Source: Nemophila menziesii (taxonomy: Eukaryota > Streptophyta > Magnoliopsida > Boraginales > Hydrophyllaceae). Taken from it: a stretch of 64,000 nucleotides of DNA. A model generated the notes under the pieces. That model was given only the letters and a program-made list of their open reading frames with translations. It was not told the DNA's origin and did not search any database. The stretch's first letter is position 1. Each line of letters opens with the position of its first letter. The position numbers were made by a program, and so were the translations under genes. The stretch covers positions 39,862,233 to 39,926,232 of the forward strand of contig JARWIR010000002.1 of NCBI GenBank assembly GCA_029959085.1. Direction: 5' to 3'. Below, one piece after another: positions 55,143-64,000 of the stretch.

Positions 55143-55643
55143 CAACCCGCCGCCAAATCCAATTACAAAGGTTATAAGAAGGGTTTAAAGAGAAGTTAGT
55201 ATTAGTTAAGATTTTTAAAGCCTTAAACCTATCTTTCTTCCCCAAGGCACCCAAACTCCATGAAACATCATGAAAGATTCATCAAACCTTCACCAAACAT
55301 CAAAACACTACCCAATCACCATAAATTTACATCCAAATCCTTCCCACATCATTACAAACAAGATTCAACTAGCCAAATCATATCAAAACACCTGCACATA
55401 AGAGAGTATTGATGAAAAACAAGAGATTTCTAGAGTGTGATTATTTAGGATGGAGTATAAGAGGATGTAAGGGAAAGAAAAATTCGTGATACTAGAAGGT
55501 TACATACAAGAAAAGCACTGCACCCTATTCCGGGTACTGATCATGCGCGACAATAGCCTCGAAGAGTATGTTTTCTTTCTTTCCTACCATTTATCTATTT
55601 GCAATATATGTGTTAGTTTTTATTTTTTTATCGAGTCTGTTTT
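55143..55643 (+). other. E4 leader remnant without second ORF
   Basis: The CA-rich leader that in other copies precedes the second ORF is kept (55200-55400). The ORF itself is gone: after about 55400 only short frames occur, and from ATAGCCTCGAAGAGTATG (about 55550) the sequence matches the end of the corresponding region in E2. I see no gene. Confidence 0.5.
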
Positions 55644-57103
55644 GAGTCGTGGGGACAAGACTCATTTTTTAGTTGGGGGTGTGGGGATTCATTGTTCCTC
55701 TACCATTTTATGTGATTTATTGTTTTTTAGAGAAATTTGAAATTTTTACGAGATTGATTAGATGAAGAGTGTGTTTAATACATTGAAAGCATAAGATTAG
55801 TAAGTTAATGATAGAAAGTAGTATGTTTATGAGCTGCTTTATTTGGCATGCTTTGAGTATTTGCAGGAAAACACACAAAAGATAAGTTAGCAAATGCGAT
55901 AGAAAGTATGCTCGATCTCAGGGAGCCATGAGTGGTGTGTAGGCCTTGAGATTCAAGCTAGTTGATAAACCCATTTAATGAACATGCTAAAGGTAAAAGA
56001 ATGACGAAATTACATAGTTTAGAAAGTGATTAAGGTGGTTCTTTCATAAGCCCCTTGTTGCCTTTTAGATCTTTGTCCATTTATTATATTATGTATTCTT
56101 CTTAGCCCCTTCTAGCCTTTCTGAGGCCTTTTTATTAGCCATTTTAGCCATTTTATAAGCCATATCACTTTAGATTATAGGACTTTTCCATATGACCCGC
56201 ACTCGAATCGCGAAGCATAGACAGTTATTTTAGAGCTTGAGTTTGGGGTGGTGGGTCCACCATTATGGGAAATATTATTGGGTTGGGATTTTTGAGCTTA
56301 TTAATTGTACTATGTTCTATATTTTGATGATGATTCACACGTTTATTATATTGTAACCCTTTTCTGGGGTAAGAGTAAATGAAAAAAGCTGAAAAGCATG
56401 AAAGAAAAGAAAGAATATATTAGAAAAAAATAGCATGATATCTTAACATCAAAAATAGAGTCATAGCTATGAAAAGAATATATATATTTGGACTGGTAAA
56501 GTGGAATTTTTATGTGAACATCTTTATGCTTTAAGTGGGTTATTGGGGATGCTAACTGGTGCATCAAGGAATTCATTGGGTTGAGTGAGAATGTTTTATG
56601 AGAGTAACTCAAGCTCTAGGGAGATTCATTGATGGCTAGTGAAAAGAGAGCCAAAAGCTCACGCTAAATGATCTAAATATACTTATCATACCGTCCCTAA
56701 GCCAACATTACAACCTTAAAGACCTTTTGATTCTTTGCTACATAATCTAGAAGTGATTGAGCCGGTAGAGAGTAGTTAAGTGGATCTTTGGATACTAGTG
56801 AAGTTCGATGAATAATCTATAGCCTCCTTGGTAAAATGAGTAAAGATCCTCTCCTTCTTACATTGCAAAGCTAATCTAATATTGAATTCAAGTCGTGTTG
56901 ATTGTAGATATGACGAGTGTGTAGCTATGCGGTTTGTAAATATTATTACATGAAATTTTCTAAGTAATTGCTTTGAGTTTATTCTATATATTCTTCTATC
57001 ATCTTTTCCCCTGTGCTCAATTAACTTAGCTGGTATTTTAGAGACTTCCCTATGTTCTTATTCTTTATTGTATCAGGACGATACAACTTTGAGTTGGGGT
57101 TCT
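55644..57103 (+). other. E4 non-coding 3' region, hairpins and PPT
   Basis: It begins with the hairpin GAGTCGTG/CAAGACTC (55644-55663, one mismatch), a G-rich tract, TGAGTTTGGGGT at about 56238-56249 and the AGAGAGCCAAAAGCTCAC block near 56645. It ends with TTGTATC/GATACAA (57068-57086) and the PPT TGAGTTGGGGT (about 57090-57100). No gene is visible. Confidence 0.72.
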
Positions 57104-58669
57104 AGATATCTCCCTAATTGTTCTAAATGTAAGCCATTAGGAGACATCATTTTAGGTATAAAATGGTCTTTTTATATTGACTTTTTTCTTAATTTGTAGT
57201 ATTCCTATTTCTTGTCTTGATTTGATGAATTATTATTTTTAGAGCAGATTTGGTTTAATTTGTGTGTTAATGTGAAGCTTTAAAGCTATATGGAAATAAA
57301 TTAGATGCCAAATCAATTCTAAAAAGATAAGGAAAGAAAATCTTGAAGAAATCAGGAGATAGAAGAAGGAAAAGATAAACTAGGAAAGGAAAAGTTGCCA
57401 AATAAATCTGGATTTCAGCAGCTACGTCTACAAAAGTGATCATAACTCATGATTGGATGGGAATTTGGAAAAATGGTCTAAAGTTAAAGTGTAGAGCATA
57501 CCGATACGATTAGTTATGATATAAAGAACGCGTCAATCAAATTTTATTGAAGGAGTTATGGCCAGAACAAAACAACTACAATTTCTTACTTTTCTATATA
57601 TTAGGGTTACGAATTTGAGTTGGGCTTGGACTCTTTTACTTGACCCTTACTCCAAGATTTCGACCTAGCACCTATATATATCAGTTTAAAACCTTATAAA
57701 ATGATGCCTTGGGTGCATAAGATTATTATACATATACAATTCATTATAGAAGAAATCAGGAGGATCTAGAGGAGGAAGAAGTAAGAGCTAGAGCTTAACT
57801 ACATCAATTCAACACTTCTCCATCTATATTCTTTGGGTAAATTAGTATTAGATCTATTTTGTCTATGAGGTATTTCTAATCTATTATTCAAGATTTTTAT
57901 TATGCATAATTTCTCTTTAGGATTGTAAATATATGATTCATTGATTATTGTTTTTCTGTTTTAATTTAAATCCAGGATTTTAGTATTTAATTGAATTGCT
58001 TCTTAATTTCCGTTGACTATATTATTGTGCTCGTTTAATATCATTGACGTCATGAATCAAAGGTATGTTTTAGTAATTAGGCTATTCACTTAGTGGCGAG
58101 TGATCATCCGACGGGGGGTGGGGGGTTTAATTACATAACTAGGATATAGACGTGTGGTGTCCGTTATTGACCGACGGGGCTTGACTACACACATGGCCAA
58201 AGAGGTAAAAGAACTTCACATCCGAAGAAGACCATTCGCCCATACAGGGGTTTATGGTACTTTAGGATAGCTTCTAGGTGCACCCGACAGGGGGCTAGGA
58301 AATTATAGAGTCCCGACTATTGTGAGAATTGCTATTCACCCTTATTCTTAGGAATCATAAATTCAATAGGATAGATTCATACTTGCATCTTCTTATCTTA
58401 TTTGCATAATTATTTGTTATTAATTATTTATTATTAATTTTATTATTTAGTTAATTAGAAAACAAACTCCTTTGCTGCTTATCTTTGTAATTAAGACAAT
58501 TAAAACTATCCATTCTAATATTGAACACGAAGTTAGAATAACTACTTAAATCCATGTGGAGACGATTATCCCGACTTTACATATCTATTACTTGGAACGA
58601 CCCGTACACTTGTGGTATGTGGATACTTTATTTTTATCGCATTATTTTATAACACCCCCGGAACCACCA
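57104..58669 (+). repeat. E4 3' LTR
   Basis: It starts AGATATCTCCC where the 5' LTR has TGATGTCTCCC, so the terminal TG is mutated. It ends GGAACCACCA before GACAC. Many differences from the 5' LTR. Confidence 0.9.
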
Positions 58670-58674
58670 GACAC

Positions 58675-60120
58675 CCTAACCTAAAAACGTTACTCATTGC
58701 AAGTTTCATAGATCGCATGCAAGTCTTAATAGTAAGTAAGATTCGTTCCTTATAGACTACGAAAGTTATGAAGAACATATGCAATATAAAGTGCAAATAA
58801 GATAGCTAGAAGAATAGTATGCAAGATATAAAAGTCACGGAAATATTATTTGGTTCTTAAAACTCTAAAAATTAACTAAATAAAATAAAGACATGAAAAT
58901 AAATAAAGAAAAGAAGATAGTATGAGATTTTAGCTCGAGATCTAGCAAGTAATTCCCACTAGCCTTGTTATAACCTATTTATGTAAGGGAGAATTGTGTG
59001 ATATGCAATAGCCAGGATTTTATATTCCTCCTAACCCCATTCCAGGTGGACTTAGGTGGCGACCTAATAATTACTAGGGGACTTGGGTAAGGGGACCTTA
59101 CGCAATTATTGGTGATTAATCTCAAACCATACTAACTATTTAGTCAGGCAAGCCCTTCCGGATCACTACCACACACTAGACGTTTATGTGGTGTTTCAAT
59201 AATTATACACTACTATTAATATTATCTTGTACATTGTACACCGAAAAGTACAGACAATAAATCAAAACACATAAAAGCATTGAATAAAACACTAATTTCA
59301 ATTAAATGTAAAAGACATCCCAAATTTAAATATATATAACTCAAGTCTAGGGTTCATACCCATATGCTAATCTCAAACTAAAATCAAATTAGTTCATACT
59401 AGAGAAAGAAATAAAAACAATTACAAATTTGAAGGATTGAGAAGGCATGATTTGTTGTTCAATTCCTTCTAATCTTCTCTTCTCTTTATGTAAGCTTCAT
59501 CTTGGAGTTTAAATGATTAAAGGCTTACCAAGGATGAGTTTTATAGGGTAGGTATGAGTATATATAGCCCTTTGATCGAAATTTGGAGTAATCCCCAAGT
59601 TAAGGAGTCCAGATCTTACCAAAATTCGTATTCCTAACTTGTAGGAAGGGATAAACCTTCACAGATTTTGTTTTGGTCATATTTCATTCGTTACTTATCA
59701 GATTTTGACGTTCTTTATATGGAAACGACCGCGTTGAAAAGATATAGCTGCTCAAATAAATATATCTCCATTATTCTATACCTTTTTTATGAAGTAAATT
59801 AATTAGTGGACGTATGTGCAGTTTTTGCAGCTTCTTTACATTTTAAATTTATCCAAACTCTTCCTTTTTTACTTTGACTAGTGACTTCCCTTTATTTTCC
59901 TTTCCAGATCAGTTTCCATAGGTGTAATAGCTTCCATATATCTAATTTCTACACAAATAACACACAAATTACGCTAAAAAACTCATAAACTAGCAAAACA
60001 CCTTAAACTAGACAAGTGCAAAGTATAATTAAATGGGGAAAAATATTGAAATTAATTACTAAGTAACCCTAAAATGAATTCTCAAGTATATATTAATTTA
60101 TCACAAATAGAGAGACATCA
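58675..60120 (-). repeat. E6 5' LTR, main piece
   Basis: Continues from 51642 after removal of E4 and one GACAC. It aligns with 33430-34955 throughout and ends AGAGACATCA next to CCTCC (60121-60125), the target duplicate of E6. Confidence 0.88.
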
Positions 60121-60125
60121 CCTCC

Positions 60126-61230
60126 CAGTGATGTGGATCTTCCATGCAATTGGTATCCCTTTCTTTATGATAAATCTTCAAATGATGCCCATTCACCATG
60201 AAGGTGCGGTCCTCGTTTGGATGTTCAATCTTTATAACCCCATGAGGCGTAATCTTTGTCACAATGTAAGGACCATACCACTTCAATCTTAACTTCCCCT
60301 GATAGTTACTGAACATAGAGTTGAACTTGAGGACCATTTGTCGAACTTCAAATTTCTTCTCACGAATACGATTATCATATTCCATTTTTTCGCCTTTTCT
60401 TTATACGGTTTAGCATTCTCCTAGACATGAAATTGAAACTCATCAAGTTCATTTAGTTTCAACATACGATTCTCACCTGATAAAGTAGGATCTAGGTTGA
60501 ACTCTGTTATCACCCAATATCCATCTAATTCAAGCTCAAGAGGTAAGCGACAAGACTTACCATAAACCATGCGATACGGAGATGCACCAATAGGAGTTTT
60601 GAATGCAGTATGATACACCCATAATGCATCGTCCAATTTTATTGACCAATCCTTATGTGTTGGTCCAACAGTCTTCTGTAGAATGTATTTGATCTCCTGA
60701 TTAGAGACCTCAGCTTGACTGTTTGCTAGTGGATGATAAGCTGTAGATACACGATGTCCCACTCCATACTTCTCTAATACTACCTTCAAGTATTTATTCA
60801 CAAAATGTGTACCTCCATTACTAATAATAACTCTAGGCGTACCATGTCTCATGTAGATGTGTGATTTCAATAACTTTATCACCACTCGTGAATCATTCGT
60901 ATGTAGAGCTACAACCTCGACCCATTTTTACACGTAATCAACAGCTAGTAGGACGTATAGATTTTAGTTGGATGGTCCAAAGGGACCCATGAAATAAATA
61001 CCCCACACATCAAATATCTCAACTTCAAGAACATTATTACGTGACATCTCATCTCTTTTTGATATATTACCAGTATAGGCATCTGTGACATTCCTTGACA
61101 TATGCATGACAATCATTATGCTAAGTAGACCAATAAAATCCAGATTGAAGTACCTTTGCAGCTGTACGATCACCTTTGAAAAGTCCTCCGTAGGGTGAAT
61201 CATGACAACCTGCAACTACTGCACGGACTT
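60126..61230 (-). pseudogene. E5 integrase
   Basis: The C-terminal module (GPYIVTKITPHGVIKIEHP, 60200-60330), the core (60421-60885) and part of the zinc-binding module (60964-61215) are recognisable. In the core, the second catalytic position reads ISNGGTHF, with Asn for the Asp in E1 and E3; SQAEVSNQE keeps Glu. Stops separate the pieces, so the enzyme is dead apart from that substitution. The gene end is at 33401. Confidence 0.85.
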
Positions 61231-61251
61231 CACCTTCAGGTATGCACCTTC

Positions 61252-62960
61252 TCACCATCTGATCACTGCATGATTGAAAGGATCCTCCCAAAAGAACTGC
61301 TTAGCACGGTGAACTAATCTCTTTCTCTCTTGTGGATTAGATTCTTCTGGAAAGGATCCACTCGAAATAAGATTTGTTATATCTGCATACCAAGGAGTAC
61401 CAATTGCATGTATCAAAAATAAACTCTCATTAGGAAACTCCTTCTTGACCAACTCTGGTCCACCATTAACCTTAGAAGCTTCAAGACAAATGATTTGCTA
61501 CTAGATTCTCACTTCCTTTTCGATCTTGAATATTTAAGTTAAATACCCATCTAATCAAACACGGCTTCACATCTTTCTTCTCCATAAGGTATTTGATCGC
61601 AGAATGATCCCTGTACACAACAATCTTCGCCCTAATAATATAGGAATGAAATTCGTCAAAAGCGTACACAACAACTATTAATTCGTTTTCATCCATGGTA
61701 TAATTAATCTGAGCACTTGTGAAGGTTTTACTAGCATAGTAAATGGAATGAAATAACTTGTCTTTTCTCTGAACCAACACAACACCCATAGCAATATGAC
61801 TAGCATCACACATAACTTCAAACGGAATATTCTAATCAGGAGGTAATACAATCGGAGCGGATATGAGCTTCTCCTTGATCTCCGAAAATGACGCCATAAA
61901 AGCTTCATCAAAAAGGAATTTGGTTTCCTTCTCGAGTAAGTTACACAATGTCTTGGCTATCTTAGATAAATATTTGATGAATCTACGGTAGAACCCAGCA
62001 TGAACCAAGAAACTTCTCACCCATTTAACATAAACAGGAGGTGGAAGGGTCGTTATTACTTCAATCTTTGCACGATCAACCTCTAAACCTACGCTTGAAA
62101 CACTATTCCCTCACGAACCATGAAGTGACATTTCTACTAATTCAAAACCAGGTTAGTTTCCTTGCATCTAATTAACACCTTTTCTAGATTTCACAAACAA
62201 CCATCAAAGTTATCACATAAAATAGAAAAGTCATCCATAAATACCTCGAGGAATCGATTGATCATGTCCCAAAAGATTTCCATCTTTCATCTCTGGAAAG
62301 TAGCAGGTGCATTACATAATCCAAATGGCATCGTTCGAAAGGAAAAGGTACCAAAAGGACATGTAAAACTCGTTTTGTGTTGATCTGAAGGGTCTACACA
62401 TATCTGATTATAACCTAAGTATCCATCAAGAAAACAATAGTACTCACTTCCGGCTAGTTAATCTAACATCTGATCTATGAACGGAAGAGTAAAATGATCT
62501 TTTCTGGTGGCCTTGTTCAACTTACCATAATCCATAAACACTCTCCAACCAACAAAGGTTCTTAAGGGTATGGCTTCTTTCTAATCATTTAGGATAGTAG
62601 GGATACCACCCTTCATTGGTATGCATTGAACCAGACTCACCCACTCGCTACTAGATATGGGAAAAATGAGTCCCGTATCTAGTAATTTGATAACTTCCTT
62701 CTTAACCATCTCCTTCATTATTGGCACCAACCTCATTTGTCCTTCAACTAAGCGTGCACTTTCAACTTCCAGAATAATTTTGTGTGGGAAAATGGCAGGA
62801 TTAATACCTTTGATATCATCAATAGTCCATCCAATTGCCTCTTTATTAGCTCGTAGTACGCGCATCAGTTTGTCCTCTAGGGCACTTGTTAAAGTAGCTG
62901 AAACAATAACAGGTAAAGTATTGTTAATAACCAAATAAGCATACCTCAAGTGTGACGGAA
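61252..62960 (-). pseudogene. E5 RNase H and RT
   Basis: RNase H is readable at 61481-61813 (MCDASHIAMGVVLVQRKDK, then YRDHSAIKYLMEKKDVKP). The RT thumb lies at 61832-62020 ([19 protein letters not shown]), the palm at about 62100-62560 is interrupted by stops, and the RT N-terminal part is at 62581-62949 ([20 protein letters not shown]). Alignment with E3 is continuous, but at least four frame breaks are present. Confidence 0.82.
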
Positions 62961-63027
62961 GCGGTTTCTCTTCTAATTACGGAGGAGACTCAGTAGATGG
63001 TTTCTTTTGAGGTTCAATCTCCCCCAA

Positions 63028-64000
63028 TTATCTCACTGGCTCATAGGCAAGATACCTAGGCTTTGTATATTCAGAATGTAGACCTGCCACAGTTACAACA
63101 AGCTCTTCCATCATTTCCGGTAAGTCAAGTGTTAGGGTAGCTGGCAAGATAACATCAACATATATATCGTGAAATACCACTTGCATGGCTTGATCAATTG
63201 CATCCACCATGAAACATTCATCCTTGGAATTTGGAAACTTCATTACCCTAAACACGTTAAACTTAACCTCCTCGTCGTGAACACGTATTATCAATTCTCC
63301 ATTATGTACATCAATAAGAGTACGCATTGTGGCTAGGAATGGTCTTCCCAAAATGATAGGGGACATTCCTATTCCTGTCGTAACCAAGTATAATAAAATC
63401 AAAAGGAAAAATTAAACTATCTGCATTAACGAGGACATCTTCCACTCTTTCCTCTAGATGTGCGAGGGATCTATCAGCCATTTGCAAAAACATGGTTGTG
63501 GTACTTGTGTTTTGTATCTTACAACTTCTCATGAACTGATCTAGGCATGAGATCAATAATCGCACCCGTATCACACAAAGCTCTCCTTTGTCACTCCTCA
63601 CCAATAAAATTGGGAATAGTAAAACTCCCAGGATCAAGTAATTTAGGTGGCAAATTACTCTGGCATACTGCACTACATTCTTCTGGCAAACCTATCTTTC
63701 ATCCTCGATATATGGGCGTTTGTTGGTGATAGATCTTTTCAACAATTTCAGGTATATTGGTACTCCTCTAATAACATATAAGTATGGTATATTAATGTTA
63801 ATATTACTCACCACATTCCTGAATCTTTGATATTCACTCATATCTCCTTTCTTCTGAACTCTCGAGGGGAAAGGTGGAGAAGGGAAATTCTCTTCCACTA
63901 CAACATCTTTCTTCTTCAGCTTTTCTGGAATATTACCAACTACCACCTCGATTACTGCTGTTTCACTTTCTTTCCATACCACATCTTTTACCGTTTTCGT
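63028..64000 (-). pseudogene. E5 protease and pre-protease linker
   Basis: The linker (63692-63982) contains [15 protein letters not shown] and NININIPYLYVIRGVPIY. The protease region follows in two overlapping frames (63311-63673 and 63028-63402), with [18 protein letters not shown] and [20 protein letters not shown]. The DLGAS motif is disrupted near 63560-63580. Gag lies beyond the window. Confidence 0.8.

Larger units (their letters stand above)
51643..58669 (+). mobile_element. E4: non-autonomous LTR element without pol
   Basis: LTRs 51643-53207 (1565 bp) and 57104-58669 (1566 bp), with target duplicate GACAC (51638-51642, 58670-58674). The 3.9-kb interior has a PBS, short gag-like fragments, post-gag hairpins, a palindrome array, no second ORF, and the standard non-coding 3' region with PPT. 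LTRs show many differences, so it is older than E2 and E3. The LTRs resemble E3 more, and the interior resembles E2. Confidence 0.93.
33430..60120 (-). mobile_element. E6: Athila-like element (minus strand) hosting E3 and E4
   Basis: Outer LTRs at 33430-34955 (3') and 51594-60120 (5', split by E4) are flanked by CCTCC (33425-33429, 60121-60125). In between, on the minus strand, are a non-coding 3' region, a short-form second ORF (split by E3), a palindrome array and an integrase fragment. PBS, gag, protease, RT and RNase H are missing: the 5' LTR abuts integrase sequence at 51593/51594. The LTR tip reads TAGTGT instead of TGGTGT on both sides. Confidence 0.88.
60126..64000 (-). mobile_element. 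E5, right part (pol and gag linker), continuing beyond the window
   Basis: The minus strand reads, from the window end leftward, pre-protease linker, protease, RT, RNase H and integrase, joining at 60126 to the pol end at 33429. All are split by stops and frameshifts. The LTRs and most of gag lie outside the window. Confidence 0.88.

Noticed and set aside
1..64000. Host protein-coding genes, tRNA or rRNA genes
   Set aside because: All longer frames with recognisable similarity belong to retrotransposons; I found no tRNA- or rRNA-like sequence apart from the primer-binding sites.

Overview
This window looks like pericentromeric or other repeat-rich heterochromatin from a flowering plant, probably a eudicot. 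It is AT-rich. I recognise no host gene, tRNA, rRNA or satellite array. Nearly all of it is made of nested Ty3/Gypsy LTR retrotransposons that resemble the Athila lineage. The evidence is a Gag followed by a DLGAS-type protease, an RT with FMDD, RNase H and an HHCC/DDE integrase without chromodomain, a primer-binding site close to TGGCGCCG(T/C)TGCCGGGGA (tRNA-Asp type), LTRs of about 1.5-1.6 kb, and a second ORF between pol and the 3' LTR. The species cannot be told from the sequence.

Layout; the names E0-E7 are mine. E7 (minus, 1-3257) is a truncated old element. E0 (plus, 3258-4167 plus 24513-31335) is an old chimeric element. E1 (minus, 4168-24507, TSD ATTCA) is a full-length but decayed element inside an E0 LTR. 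E2 (plus, 13400-21030, TSD GACCT) is a non-autonomous gag-only element inside the E1 gag/protease junction. E5 (minus, 31336-33429 plus 60126-64000) is a decayed element that leaves the window. E6 (minus, 33430-60120, TSD CCTCC) sits at the end of E5 pol. E3 (plus, 36537-49391, TSD ATACA) sits in the E6 second ORF. E4 (plus, 51643-58669, TSD GACAC) is non-autonomous and sits in an E6 LTR. The insertion order is therefore E0 before E1 before E2, and E5 before E6 before both E3 and E4. E3 is the youngest: its two 1563-bp LTRs show no difference that I could see by eye.

E3 is nearly intact: 5' LTR, PBS, gag-protease-RT-RNase H-integrase (one frameshift in RT), a GC-rich palindrome array, a 443-residue second ORF, a 1.5-kb conserved non-coding 3' region, PPT and 3' LTR. 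E3, E1 and E5 carry the long second ORF. E0 and E6 carry a short version that shares only the N-terminus. E2 and E4 have lost it.

The most interesting signal is non-coding. Between the end of gag/pol and the second ORF, all eight elements carry a GC-rich array of perfect or near-perfect palindromes (CGG-TATA-CCG, CGG-TGCA-CCG, CCGG-CTAG-CCGG and similar). They occur in pairs whose centres lie 20-21 bp apart, two helical turns, and the pairs recur in tandem units of about 106-155 bp, often with a separate hairpin. Several further structures recur: a hairpin just after gag/pol, a GAGTCGTG-loop-CACGACTC hairpin after ORF2, a covarying hairpin directly before the PPT, up to five PPT-like TGAGTTKGGGGT motifs per element, and a subterminal inverted repeat at the U3 end of the LTR. 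Together they suggest an undescribed set of conserved cis-acting structures in this retrotransposon group. Element boundaries and motif positions were read by hand; family assignments rest on recognition, not on searches.
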